A stretch of DNA of 64,000 nucleotides from Eudromia elegans (GCA_003342815.1 PTEX01000119.1:1671035-1735034), one strand, 5' to 3'; positions 50,234 through 62,231 are shown, counted from the stretch's first letter. Notes: generated from the letters alone by a model not told the origin. Numbers and translations: made by a program.

Positions 50234-51399
50234 AGAAGACTGCTGTTCTTTTATATAAAGTTTCCTTAAGGTGACTATCGTGTTATTCTGCATAATATAT
50301 TCTAGGCTGTCTTTCATTTATAATCCGGTAGGTGTTTTCTTTAATCTTTGAGGACTTAGTCATAGTTGTCAAAATAATGAGCTTTTCGTGGTGTAACTTC
50401 CTTTCACTGCCTTCCCCCCTGCCACCACTACCAAATCTCAAGTAGCTATTCCCAGAAGAAACAATTTCCCTTCCCAAGGCTTATGCTGAAGCAGGATTTT
50501 TTGCTCTCTTCAGGCCTGACAGCATCTAAGGTTTCTGGGGCAGCTCTTGCAAAGGCTGTTTAGAAGGGTCCCCAGGCAGATTTAGGTCGTCGAACAGGAG
50601 GGTGCCCAAGCACTGCTCGCTGTTGGTTGTTGATGGCGTTGCTGTCCCCTTTGAGCCCTGAGAATGCCCATTGAGGCAGGTTGCACTTCGCAAGAGGAGG
50701 TCCCAAAGACAAGTGAAATGCTCTTAGGCGACCAGTTTTTGAGAACATGTCTTTCGTTTTGTCCTTTAAAAAGTCTTGCTATACATTACTGCAGTTAATT
50801 TTTTCAGTGGTGGAAGGTTTTCCTGTACTTGTGCTTGCACATCTGCCACCTGAATGGCTGTATCTAGCCCTGGTACCCTGGGCTAAGGAAGGCACCTTCC
50901 TTGACAGGCTGGGTTTAAGAGCTACTGAAGTCTGCTGGTCAGTGTGCAGCAAAGGTTGCTGTCGGGTTACTTGAGCAGTTTGACATCCACCGTGTGGGTA
51001 TTTAGTGCAAGTGGTTTCTTACAATGAAAGTGCTTGTACAGTCCAGGCTGTTAGAAGTAATCTCCCAGTAGAAGTAAAAGAGATTTTCTGTTCTTTTTAA
51101 TGTACGTGTCATTAAACGGGATCTTTAAATGGATATTTACTCTGTAAGCAGTGTCCAGTAGAGAAGCAATCTAGAATGAGATAATTTCTGTTGTGTCAAG
51201 TAGCAATACTTACGGATTTTAACTTTCCACTTAAGTAGCTACTACCATAGAGATACTCAGGTTTAAGCTAGTCTATGGAGAGCTTCTTATTTGCAGAGTG
51301 ACTCACTGTTTGCCTGCTCTGCTTTCTCAAGCAAAATGAAAGGCAGACAATTGTTTCTTCAGCAAAAATAAACTGCTTACGTCCTTCCAGTGCTGGTGA

Positions 51400-51440
51400 A
51401 AAATATCCAGTAGGTTGCAAAAATATCCAATAGGCTGCAA
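51400..51440. repeat. 20-bp tandem duplication
   Basis: AAAATATCCAGTAGGTTGCA is followed by AAAATATCCAATAGGCTGCA, with two differences. Confidence 0.75.
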
Positions 51441-51765
51441 GCAGATTTCCATGGAGGTGCCAAGTCCAGAAAGTACTGTGGAAAAGTTGTAGAGATTCCT
51501 CTCTTTAACATCCCCAAACTTGTGGACAGAAGACTTGGGTAAGCATTAGAAAGTATTTCATGCTAAATATAAGCTCATGTAACCATGTCTGCATTATTAA
51601 AAGTATATTGCCTAAAATGGTGTTACAATAAATGCTTCATCTGCCCTGTTGTAGTTGCTTCAGTGTGGTCCACCATTTTCTTTTGATTATAACAGAGATA
51701 AATATGTAAATAAGCTAGGTTTTATCATAAGTATCCAGACATTCTCATTCCCAGCCTATGTATGC

Positions 51766-51793
51766 ATTTGTACTATGCATACATAGTACAAAT
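51766..51793. repeat. Perfect hairpin, 12-bp stem and 4-nt loop
   Basis: ATTTGTACTATG (51766-51777), CATA, CATAGTACAAAT (51782-51793). The arms are exact reverse complements. Could form a cruciform or RNA hairpin. The stem is too short for a typical pre-miRNA. Confidence 0.85.
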
Positions 51794-52259
51794 ATTCAGT
51801 TACTTAGAGAATTTTGGAATTACTCTATGTAGATTTAGTAAGCTCATAGGATTGACCAGTGTCTAAACTCTCTGAACATCGCCCACTCAATGCCAAGAGT
51901 ATTAAAAGTCGTAACTTCTTACCAGGAACTACTAGTGCTACTGTAACACAAGCACTAAGTAATTCTGCACTTACAAGCTCGCTTGGGAGAGGGAAGAAAT
52001 GAAGTTTGAAAATATCTAGTGTGCATGCTTTTTATCAGGACTGTTTAATAGTTTTTCATACTAAGTGTAACATCAAAATCCTAACTCGTTTGATACAAAT
52101 ACATGGGTTCTGGTTTCTGTCAGAAGCAATCACTCTACTGAGGCTATGGGAAATAAAAGCCAAGCTCTGTGGGAGGATTTCTTAAAATTTCCATATCAAA
52201 ACTGTGCTTCAGGTTTGTGTGGTAATGTATGTTACACTCCATTTATTATCTTTTTGCAG

Positions 52260-52323
52260 AAAAGGAGGATTTCTGACGGCTCCCCAATTTTGGAAGTCAG
52301 TGGGAGGTTCCAAGAAGTGACAG
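52260..52323 (+). other. SEMA4D: Candidate internal 5'-UTR exon
   Basis: A 64-bp segment preceded by a good acceptor (ATTATCTTTTTGCAG ending at 52259) and followed by a good donor (GACAG then GTACTG at 52324). It contains no ATG on the + strand, which fits an internal leader exon upstream of the translation start 6 kb away. Mammalian SEMA4D has several non-coding 5' exons, so an extra leader exon is expected somewhere in this intron. I infer the call from splice signals only. Pseudo-exons of this quality also occur by chance in large introns. Confidence 0.35.
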
Positions 52324-55300
52324 GTACTGTGCAAAGAGACTTATTCTTTCCCTGCTATTGCATTCTCAGCAGTTGTGCTAGATGTGTGCTTGTTGGTAAA
52401 GCAAATGAATGGATTGAACGTTAGAGCAAAAAGATTAAGCCCTTAATTCATGTGGAAAAAAATGTAAATAAGATACAGATTTAGTAGTAAGCTTGACTTT
52501 TATTTTGCTTCAGAATATATCTCAAAACTTCTATCAGAAAGGCATCTATTTCACTTGCAAATGTACTATATGCATACTTAATGGTGCTACTTAATGGCAT
52601 ACTTAATCAGGAAAACTGTTCAATTTCTGTCTTCACAGAAGGTTTCACTCCAAAGATTTTAGGCAGAATTTACAACTGAAAATTGAATTTTACTCAGTTT
52701 TTCTTGTTTTCTTTACTAGCACACATCTTCCAGCAAGCTCGTTAGTGAAAGTGAAAGTTGTATCAAATTATGTTTTAAAAGCTTCATCTAACTTTTAAAC
52801 ACTTGGCAACTTCAAATATAGTCCAAAATATAAACAATCCTGTGATGTACATTGATATTATACAGTTATTAAAGGCTATTACTCTGCTGGTTTGAGGTTT
52901 TGCTTTACCTCAAAAAAAAAAAAAAAAAAAAAGAAAGAGTTCACTTGTACTAAATAGTCTAAAAGGGAAAAAAAGTTTTGAATAAAAATTACATTTTTCA
53001 TGAGAGAGTCTAGAAAGGGCAGGCTTTGAAGTTGTGAAAGGATGAGAATTAAAACAAAGGATATTTCCTGCTTGTCCTTACGAGTCTAAAACAAACAAGT
53101 TATGTAAATAAAGCTGTTATGTCTAAGGTAAATTATATGTTTCTTACTATGTAATTCTGATGACTTCAAATCTAAGCATTGCTCACTTTTCCTGCAAACT
53201 CTATTTTTGGGAAAAAAAAAAGACTTTGAGCAAACTGGAAAAAAAAACAGATTTGAGAAAAAAAATCACACAGTGAGGATTATTTATTTGTTCTTTTATT
53301 TTTGAAATGAACAAATTCAGGCCTGTATAGGCTGTGAAATTTTTGGGAGGCCTTTGAAGAAAGTTATTTTGGGAAAGCTTACAATTTATGCCCTCTGACA
53401 GATGAATAATTCAACCCTCACCCTTTCTTGTCAGATAAAGCAATTCACTTGAAAAATTTGCCTGTCTCTACCTCTTGGTCTTCATATCCATAATCAGAGT
53501 AACTTAATGTTTCTACAAACACATAATTAAAATATTTCTTTTAAAAAATACCATGGAAGATTTTCTGGAAAACCTTCAGCAGTTTTACACTCACGGCTGA
53601 AGGGCAGCAGTTAACATTTATGTTGAGGTCCAGTCTCCATTTGTTTTGCCTGGTGTTACAAAAGTCATTCCATGGAAAATGTGGGGAAGTATAAACATGT
53701 TAAGATGCTCCTTTAGTCTGGAAGAAGGTGTCCCAGATCTCATCAGAGCATTTCCCTGTGCTTCCCACAATTCTCCCTATTTTTCCTGTGGGGCAAGTGG
53801 AACAGTATATGATGTGAATGTGTCATCTGTGGAGCATCAGAAATTTCTCAATGTGTGTGACCATCCTTGCTGCTCTGCCGTGGCATACTCTACTGTGCTG
53901 CAGAAACCCACAAGTTACAGAATATCATGAGCGTGGCATTGGCCTCAAATACTCTCTTTCAAAGTAGTATGAAAACGTCCTCCCAGCACCGGCTTGGACT
54001 GCAAGAAAAGAAAACCTAATGGGAAGAATAAAGCATGTTGTGAATGAGAGGAAGATGACATGGACGCCTACAGTGCTAGGAGCTGGACGAGCTGGCGGGA
54101 GGAGGATGTAGAATCGTAGAACCTTGTAGGTGTGTTTTGCTTTGTGCAGGTTGAGAGCAGCTGTTCTGCTAATACAAGTGATAACTTTTGGGTGTTGCTC
54201 AGGTACCAGCTCTAACACGGAGTGCTGTAAATTCTCGTACAGTGACTTTTTGCTTTTCAAGTGCAGATTAAGTAAAGGCTTCCTAGCAAATATAGATAAA
54301 CACCCATTTACCAGAATTCAGAAGTTGCACAAGGAAAATAAGTACCTACTTAAAAAAAAAAATTTCAGCATTAGAGTTGTGAAACTGGGTATTTCCTAAC
54401 TTGGGAGTTTCAGAATTTTGTTTGCTTGGATAACCTTTCTGTGTATAGGGACTAAGCCTGAATGCAGCTTTATCATGTTGAGTGAGGGAGAAGGACCTAG
54501 ACCTCAGAGTATTTGATGACAGAATTATTTATTAATCATTAATAAATTAACTGGAAAGATTTCCTGAACTGGCATCTGCAAAAGATAAAACATTCCAACC
54601 CCAAATATCTGTCTATGCCTGTTTGCCTTTATGCCATAGAGGATGGGAAAGAAAGCTGTCATCTTCCACTTGTTGGCTTTTCAAGGTTGTTGCGTCTTGT
54701 GCTGTAGTGCTTGTGTTTTGGTATGAGACATCAGTCCAGGGCAACAAATCTGCCGAGTGTTCAGATGATGCACACTCGAGTGGGTGATGTTGGGGCAGAT
54801 GGTTTTCCATTGCAGCAGAAATTAGAATCTTCCATCCAAATCCCTGCTCCTATAATTTGTATTAATATTTTACATTGGTTATTCCATCATAGAGCTTAGG
54901 CAACCTGAGTATTTTCTTTATCTAACAATTTTGGTTTTAGCTCCTTTGAGACAGCAGAAACTTATGCCTTTTGTAATTATTTTTTTCTCTCATCTGCCCA
55001 TGAACAAAAGTTATTGGTGTCAAAAGGAATCTTCACAGCTCTGAAATTCCAGCTGTGCTCTGCAAGACTGACAGGAGCTCTATTAATTTTTTTTTTCTTT
55101 GTTTGTGCTGTTTTTAGTGAGCATCGATATAAGCATTATGGAGAGATCATGTAAGCAGGAAACGCGTTGTTCTGCTCCAATTCATCAAAATACATCGATG
55201 TATAAAAATATAATCAAAGGCATTGACATCAAAACATGAAAAAAGCTTCAGTTTACTTACATCAGAAAACTTCTACCTTTTTTTGTCAATTTTATGGAAA

Positions 55301-58001
55301 ACAGTCAGTTGTTAGTTTAACTAAATATAATAATGTAACTAAGCGTTCAGTTTTTTCTACGTTATTTCTTAAGTGTTCTTTTCTTTTTAAAAGCAAATAG
55401 GCTTGTTTTTAGGAGTAAAGCCTAAAACCTTAGGAGAGCTAACTTTTCAAAAATGCAGAGTACTCAGATCTAATCAAAGCAAGTGAACGCTGATGGAGCT
55501 GAGCTAATTTGGAAATTAGGCCGTTGTTATTTTTCTTGCTCTTTCTCTGCCCCATGTATTATATAAAAACAGGTTCATGTTAGATGATGGTTGACTTGCC
55601 AGAAGATGTGAGTGAAGGAGTTATTCCACGTAATTTTCAGCACAGGGAGGGGAAAGTAATTAAATTGAAGGCTAAATCAGAGGAGAAGATCCTGAGTGCG
55701 TTTTCATCTCCTCTTAAACTAATGGGATTTGAGAACTTAGTGGATCTTGCATGATTTGGTACTTAATGTTCACTGTGATCCGTCCCTCCCCCTTTTTGAA
55801 TGTGCAAACTTGTACTCTGTCAGCAAAAAAAATTCTCCCAAGTAAAATTTTTAATATGAAAAGGGAGCTATCTTGTGAAGTTGTACAATGAGAATGAAGG
55901 GACAGATTTCTACTTTGTCTAGCCGGAGAAATTCTCTAGCAACGCAGGAAAATAAGGAATAACTGACCCAGCTTGACATTTTTTCTTCTCCTTTGAAAGG
56001 TGATATAGTTTGTTTCAGATTTGGTTCTCATTTTCTGTTTTCTGAGGAAGGAAAGCTAGCCCAAGAGCATAACCATGGCAAGATTTTCCTACATGAGGAC
56101 ATGGACTTGGTCATTTTTAAGGCCCTGAAAACTCACAAGATTTTTCTCTGGAATACCTCTACTGTATAATATTTTACATAGATAATTGCTTATAATTGGG
56201 AGTGGTGCTGTGTAATTTGTTTTAGCATTTTGTTTTTATAAAAAGGAAGGACTTAATGGAGAACTGCTTGGTCTGTGAAGGTCTGTAAAGAATCTTTTCA
56301 GTTTGTGGATTGCATGATAAAACAGAGCTAATAATATATAGAAATGTTCACCAAAAAATGTTTTCAAACTACTGTTTTCGCATTATGTTTCAATTAAAAT
56401 AAAATTACTAACCTTCATTTTCCTTAATCCTAGAACTGTTGTTCACTCTCCAAATATTTATTTGTAAAACTACTTGCATCAGGATATCTGTGAATGTGAT
56501 ACTTTGCAATTCTGATGAATGAGTGCAAAACATGGAATTGCTTATAATAATGATAACTATAGGCAGGAAGTATGTGAGACAGAAAAACAAGCCTAGTAGA
56601 TTTCCTAAAAATATAATGCCTTAAAAGCCAAAATGGCTTACATGGTCCATTATAAAAATTGAATCTAATCCAAAGTGGATACTAGAGTTTTAAAATATAT
56701 ATGTATATGTATTTTAATCTCAGGTTCACCTTAAGAAGGCTTTTTTTTAATGTAGAGATCCTATTTGGAGGAAGTAAAATAGAAAAAGAAAGAATTTTTT
56801 AAACTTGTGATATTTTACGGAAAGAGGTATAATGGCTTATAATATATTTGTGCATCCTGTATACAGTCATCTCACTTCTGTGGTTGTGCCTGTAAATAGA
56901 TCCGCGCCCTCTGCGGTTCCCGGAGGTTCCTCACCTCTGCACCTTAAACCCCCAGACCTCTTCCTCCCAGAGAGGCTACGAGTATCATGCTTCTCCCAGT
57001 GCAAGTTCTTGCTGCAACTGCTGTTGGGTTTTTATTTCTCTGCTCATCAGTTCCTCTTCCTCTTAACTTTTTTCATTCTTTCTGTAAGATTCTCTATGTT
57101 CTGTGATTATCTTGACTTCTGACAGGTTTAATACCAGCATCTTATTGGTTTCTCAGGTCATAACACAGTGTAAATCTGGTGCATTTGGAGCTTTGCTACA
57201 AAGGGCATGTTGCTTTTTGCTCTTCCCTTGAGTGTACAGCCCTATGGAGGTCCCCAGGTATCTGTCTTAATGCAGTAATCTCATGGTTAATGGATGCAGT
57301 CTCCTCTGAACAGTCCCTACTTAATGCAAATACTTGCAAGACTACTCGCAGTCACCTAGGAGTGATTATTGGAAACTCTTTTAAGATGGTTTCAAAAAGA
57401 AGTATTTAAGTATCTTCTCGCTTCGTTTCTGTACATAGTGTGCTAGCTCTTTGTTTTGTTACCGTTTTTCATTCCTCTCCATTCCCAACCTAGGAGCATT
57501 AGTAGCATAAAAAGACTTTGCTAAAAAATAGACTTCTGTTCCTGTGATTTCAAGATTGAGATGGAGAAGGTTTTTATAACTGATATTTAAAATTAATGTT
57601 GCATTTAACAGCATATTATTTCTGATGCCCTTAGCACTCCGAATGTATGCTTAGTGATTTTCTTGTCTTTGAATATTTCACAGGGGAGTGAGTTATTACT
57701 ATTTCAAGTAAGAAAACATGCCAATTTAAGTAGCATTTTGTGTAGTGAACACAAGCGACAATTCAAAATATTTATACTTTGCATTCTAGATGAAAAGGAT
57801 TGCTTTCAATAATTGCCTGCTTATCACGTAATATGTGAGATGTCTAAGAGTCATATCTCCACCAATTAATGTACTTTTTGTCCAAATGAAACTATGCTGA
57901 CAGCTGCAGAGTATTTCAAGATAAGTGGCTTCAGCATGCTGCTTTTGGCAATGCTCAGCCTGCTTTCTCTTCCACTTCTTGTTCTTGTCCTCTCTCCACA
58001 G
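52324..58001 (+). other. SEMA4D: Last part of the 5'-UTR intron
   Basis: AT-rich intron leading to the acceptor at 58000-58001. Holds a poly-A run at 52912-52932 and several A8-A10 tracts near 53211-53262. No other exon or element recognised. Confidence 0.6.
52912..52932. repeat. Poly-A tract (A21)
   Basis: Uninterrupted run of 21 A, then GAAAGAG. No retrocopy recognised upstream. Confidence 0.85.
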
Positions 58002-58031
58002 TTTCATTTATTTCTGCAACAGAACAGAAGA

Positions 58032-58130
58032 ATGTTCTCAGTGGTGTTTCTCAGCAACTCTTCAGTCTGTGGAAAGTGTGGGCAGCCTCTGCATTCAGCA
58101 TCCTGGAAAATGTGCGCTCCCTTGAAGTGA
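58032..58130 (+). other. Upstream ORF, 32 codons, in SEMA4D leader
   Basis: ATG at 58032 opens a 32-codon frame ending at TGA 58128-58130, with a second in-frame ATG inside. If the exon begins at 58002 this uORF would be in every transcript using that exon and could damp translation of SEMA4D. The start context (AGAATGT) is moderate, with A at -3. The peptide itself resembles nothing known. Regulatory role inferred. Confidence 0.4.
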
Positions 58131-58197
58131 TCTGCTGAAAGCGCACACTCGGAGCGTTGTTCCAGCCTGCCCCGCTGCGCTGCTCACAAGCCCTGAA

Positions 58198-58212
58198 ATG
58201 CCTGGCTTCTAG
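58198..58212 (+). other. Minimal upstream ORF, 4 codons
   Basis: ATG CCT GGC TTC TAG, 90 bases before the main ATG. Such short uORFs allow re-initiation downstream. Functional only if the 58002 acceptor is used. Confidence 0.4.
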
Positions 58213-58302
58213 TAGTCCTTGGAATTAGGGTTTCTTCTGCTGAAGAGGCACTAGCGGCTGTGGTTATCCAAGGATTATCAGAGAGCAAGGACACTGCTTA
58301 AG

Positions 58303-58396
58303 ATGGCTCTGAGCATTGTGTGTGCATTGTGGGGATTGATGCTGGAAGTGGCAGTAGCGTTTGGTCCAGTGCCGAGGATCACTTGGGAGCACAGAG
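58303..58396 (+). CDS. SEMA4D: Semaphorin-4D, coding exon 1 (signal peptide and mature N-terminus)
   Basis: SEMA4D (CD100) is a type I membrane semaphorin. It signals through plexin-B1/B2 and, on immune cells, CD72, in axon guidance, angiogenesis and B- and T-cell regulation. This exon encodes residues 1-31. Residues 1-19 form a hydrophobic signal peptide ending AVA, with cleavage predicted before FGPVPR. The following PRITWEHRE motif is the hallmark N-terminus of SEMA4D (human AFAPIPRITWEHRE), which separates it from other class 4 members. The ATG has a strong Kozak context (A at -3, G at +4), and the methionine fits the family's signal-peptide length. The exon ends after the first base of a codon (phase 1) at a consensus donor, AGAG then GTAAGA. 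Confidence 0.95.
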
Positions 58397-60734
58397 GTAA
58401 GAAGAGGAACTTTAGTAGTTTCTTGTGCATCAGTCTGCAATGTCTGGGTTTGTGTGGGTCAGAGATTGCTGCATGCATGTGCTCTGCCAACCTGCTTGCT
58501 GAAGTTTCAGGCAGTTGTTACTGGATTTGCTCAGCTCCCAAACTACTAGGGACCAGAACTAGAATATTGAAAAGTTACTTGGGCACTTAGTTACATCTGG
58601 AGATATTTCAAATAGTTCTGGAAAAAATTTTTTTCAAAGGAGGAATTTCAAATTGGACTTTCTCAGCTGGAGGACCTTGAAACTGGAACAGAAGAACACA
58701 ACTTACGGGTTTTGTTTTGATTGTGTTGTTTTCACATTCTGTCTGAACATGCAGCAGAAAGGGTTTCTCTAACCAATAATTATTTTTGATTTTTTTTAAG
58801 AATGAGATGCAACTATAGTGACAATAAAAATTCCTAGGCACTAAAAAAAATTAGTGGAGGAAGGAAAAGCATTTGACCATCTTCCAACTGTGCCTAAATG
58901 TTGAAAGATTATAGTCTTTTCTTTTTCCTTTTTTTCTTTTAAAAGACTATTTTCTGTATTTTTTTCAGCAATTTTCATAACTCCCTTGGGGTCCTGTTAG
59001 AAATATTAGCCAGGGTCAGAACAGAGGTCTAGATCAAGAACTGTAAATTAGCTACTTGCTTCTGTTCATCTGTTCATGAGTGTGTCTTTGTCTTGTTTTT
59101 CTCCTTCCCCCCTCCTCTTTTTTTTTTTCTTGTTTTATCCACATGGCATATCTTTTTTGTTTGCTTGCTTAGTTCTTAAAAGGTTGTGTCTTTTTCCCCT
59201 CCTGTAACCACTCTTAGGAGTTAGCAATCGCTGCTTATCCAAGTGTGCCATGACAGACAGTGAATAGGGGCAGTATGAAGATACAGTTAAGGAAAAATGC
59301 TAAACTCTGCAAAGCCAAACTGTAGGAAGAGACAGAATCAGGAATGTAGATCAGGAATGCAACAACAATAAGCTGATTTATGAAACAGTTTTGAACCATG
59401 TTTTTTCCCTGATTTTTGGTGTATCAATAAATTAGACGCTGATGTACCCCTTTTTTTCCACCCACCTCCTCCCCTAGGAAGAATTGGTCTGAGCAGGACT
59501 TGCAGTTGCTGTTCAGACTTCTTGATGATCCTGTGCAATATATTAGTTAAAATTTGGCAAGTTACTGTTTGGTGGTAGTACTACTAGTTATAGAATTCAC
59601 TGCTGACCTAAATTCAGGTTACTCCGAATAGCAGGATTGAAAATAAATTTCAGTTACTGTTGACAGTCTCTGTCAGCTAAAGATCTTTGCATTTAAACAT
59701 GAGAAGCCTACTTTGAATAGTAAGTACAGTTTAGATCAGTGGGGGAATGATCATGTAAAATTGTATGTGTTCATCCTTTTGGTGAAAAGTTTCCTGCCAA
59801 GTGAAAGACTTCTATATGACATGCTTGAAAAATCTGCTTTAAAATAAATATTCACAAAGGCTCCTAGTTGGAAATGTGCAATACCGATTACTAAAACTAG
59901 AAGTAATAATAGATTATTTTCTGCTTGTATCTTTAAAACAGTCTCCCAAGCCTTCAGTAATTCTTCCACACTGATTGTACATGCAGGAAAAATATTTCTG
60001 TATATTAATCAGTTTGTATTGTCTTTCATCAAGCCACTTTGTTCCAGTTTGCACTTTCTTATTCCACTATTACTTTTTCCTATGTCTCCTTGTTTTTCTT
60101 GTCTGCTTTCTTTTTATCGTGGTTTTCCTGCATGTTAGTTCTTTTTAACCCTGTGTATTTTACCTGCAATCTCCACTTCAAAATCAGCTTATTCACACAC
60201 TCTAAAGGGAGCCTTTTAGCCTCTGTCTGTCTTCTTTCTACTGTGGTCTTAAATTGAGTATTCTTGAGGTAAAGAAATTTTTATGATACTGGAGAAGGTG
60301 CAAGGGACATGGTTAACTTTTCAAAATTTTCCACAGTAGGTGCACATGTAGAAGAGAGCAGGTGAGAAAAGAGATAATAGTGAATGTGAAGTGTAAAATG
60401 GAAGGGTGGGTGAAGGAATTAATGGACGAGAAACAAAGGGGAAAAAAGAAAAGGAAGAGAGATTTGAGTTATGACCACAGGAGGAAACGTTTAGGCATTT
60501 GTGATTGAATGGGCATGTGGGGCTGAGGGCTGTGGTGCACATGACGGGCGGTGCTGTTGCTGCTGAATCAGCTCCTGGGAGATGTCTCATCTGTCCTGTG
60601 GGCTGTCCACACTAAGATTTGTTGCTTTCAAGTTATCAAATGAATGTTAGACAGCTTAGAAAAATGACTCACAAACTTGACCTGAATCAATTGTGTTTCT
60701 TCATGTGGTGCTCTTTTCCCTTTCCTTTCAACAG
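58397..60734 (+). other. SEMA4D: SEMA4D coding intron 1
   Basis: GT-AG intron of 2338 bp, phase 1. AT-rich with pyrimidine tracts near 58917-58940 and 59095-59130. No embedded gene seen. Confidence 0.85.
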
Positions 60735-60880
60735 AGGTCCAGCTAATACATTTTCATAAGCCAGAAGTGTCAAACTATTCAACCTTATTGCTAAGTGAAG
60801 ACAAAGATGTCTTATATGTAGGAGCCAGAGAAGTGATCTTTGCATTAAACTCAATGAATATTGCTGAAAAGCTGCATGAG
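60735..60880 (+). CDS. SEMA4D: Semaphorin-4D, coding exon 2 (start of sema domain)
   Basis: This exon is 146 bp. Its first two bases complete the split codon for Glu32, and then 48 codons follow (residues 33-80). The sema propeller begins here: the conserved LLLSEDKD-LYVGARE segment (residues about 49-64) forms the first blade in semaphorins, and L-V-GA-RE is near-invariant in class 4. N45 in NYS is a glycosylation sequon shared with human SEMA4D. The acceptor is CTTTCAACAG at 60734 and the donor GAG then GTCAGT at 60881, phase 0. The human sequence has a second sequon (NIS) where this protein has NIA. Reading continues in frame into exon 3. Confidence 0.95.
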
Positions 60881-62168
60881 GTCAGTATACATTTCAATAC
60901 ACTGTGGTCTGTTAAAAAAAATACAAAATTCGACTTTATTTTCTCATACCAGTAGCACTGTATTTCAGATATTGAATCCTTAGCAGAGAAGATCCTCTGT
61001 GGATTTATGCTAGTTGTATGTTATTTCTAAAAGATAGTTTGTGTAACTTGTCATTAAATAAGAGGAAGAAGTGACAAGTTAAGAAAGAAACAAATTTACA
61101 AAGATCTTCTAAGGTGTTTTCTTTTTGAGGACAGGATACTGGATTGGAAGGACCTTTGATACAGTATGGTGCTTCCTACACAAATTTTCATTACTGGGAG
61201 TTGACTTCCTTCCATTAGTCTAAATTGGAAAGAAATATAATCTGAAATGAAAGTGAAGTTGGAGTCATACTCAGACGTGGAGGACTCCTGTCCCTACAAC
61301 CTAGCAGTGGCAGCTTCAGATGTGCATTATATGTGTCAAGAGCCCCATCCTTTGGGTTTCAGCTTCTGTTCTGTGTCCCTGGATGTGTCTGCACAGCAAG
61401 CTGCGGTGTGGAGAGGTCTGATCCAGCTTGTTCAAAGGTAGCTCAGCTGCCAGAAGCGCTCTGGTTGTGCTGACACTGCCTTTTCTAGGTAGTTTATTCC
61501 ATGCACAAGTCTGCTAATAGGCTAATATTGCCATGAGTCCTCCTAGGGCTTCTCCTTCTCCCTACTTCATCAGCAGGGGCAGATGTTGGGAGGCTCAACA
61601 CAGAATCTCCTCCTAGAATGTTTTGGGAAGGCATTCATACACTTTGTGTGTGTTTGTGTGTAATATGTGTATATTTAATTTGAACAGAATGCTCAGAGAG
61701 GATGATAGGAATTTCACCAGCATAAAGTAATTTTCAGTTATGAATGCATGTGACAGTCAGAGCTGTAGTCCTACATATAGTAATATATATTGGTCAGTGT
61801 GTTTCATTTGTTGTGTTTTTTTGTTGTTTTGTTTTTTTTCTCCAGCATAAATAAATTAAAATTGAGAAGTTACTTTAAAAAGTTAGTTATGTTTCCCTAA
61901 GGCATATAGCTGTGGAGAGCTTCGTTAGAAAATTGAGGAGAATCTTGATGATGAACCCCAGAAGATAAGAGTGAGTTCAGAGCTCTGCAGTGTGTGGAAT
62001 GGCATAGTATCTTTGAAAGTTGTCTGCAGAATTACTTGCATTTGCAGCAGATAGTCTTCATAGAACTGTCTCTTCTGTGATAGATAATTGCATAAGCAAG
62101 GACTGAAATATTATAAATAAATTATAAGTGCTTTGAATTTGTCTTTTTCTTGCTTGTTTTTCCTTTAG
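60881..62168 (+). other. SEMA4D: SEMA4D coding intron 2
   Basis: GT-AG intron of 1288 bp, phase 0, with short GT-rich and T-rich tracts (61645-61672 and 61816-61840). Nothing else recognised. Confidence 0.85.
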
Positions 62169-62231
62169 TTTCCCTGGGAGGTCACTGAAGATAAAAGAAT
62201 TAAATGTGCTGTCAAAGGAAAATCAGAACAG
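62169..62231 (+). CDS. SEMA4D: Semaphorin-4D, coding exon 3
   Basis: This exon is 63 bp, 21 codons (residues 81-101), phase 0 at both ends. It encodes FPWEVTEDKRIKCAVKGKSE plus a final Gln. The EDK-KCA-KGKS pattern matches SEMA4D, including the first conserved sema-domain cysteine (C93 here), which pairs with a cysteine in the next exon in family structures. The first two residues (FP) differ from the human VY, but the Trp is kept. Splice sites are strong: TTTTTCCTTTAG before, and CAG then GTATGT after. The next exon (expected to encode a TECLNYIRVL-like sequence) is not in the window, so the gene is truncated by the window edge. Confidence 0.93.

Larger units (their letters stand above)
40886..52259 (+). 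other. SEMA4D: 5'-UTR intron segment with ERE palindrome and simple repeats
   Basis: Intron without recognisable exons. Contains an 89-codon open frame at 42808-43077 in AT-rich sequence with no known domain, the oestrogen-response-type palindrome at 44695-44713, a moderately GC-rich stretch around 45700-46330, GT, TTTC and TA microsatellites at 47649-47671, 47957-47975 and 50215-50233, a 20-bp duplication at 51400-51440 and the hairpin at 51766-51793. Confidence 0.55.
58002..58302 (+). other. SEMA4D: 5'-UTR portion of the start-codon exon
   Basis: The exon start is inferred from a strong acceptor: a long pyrimidine tract TTCTTGTCCTCTCTCCACAG ending at 58001, with branch-point-like GCTCAG about 50 bp upstream. 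That gives a leader segment of 301 bases before the ATG. It contains two upstream open reading frames (58032-58130 and 58198-58212), both closed before the main start. Alternative, closer acceptors are weaker. Confidence 0.6.

Noticed and set aside
58361-58590. Continuation of the start-codon exon frame past 58396 (reading on into GKKRNFSS-like residues)
   Set aside because: This is read-through of the consensus donor at 58397. The SEMA4D sequence resumes at 60735 in phase.
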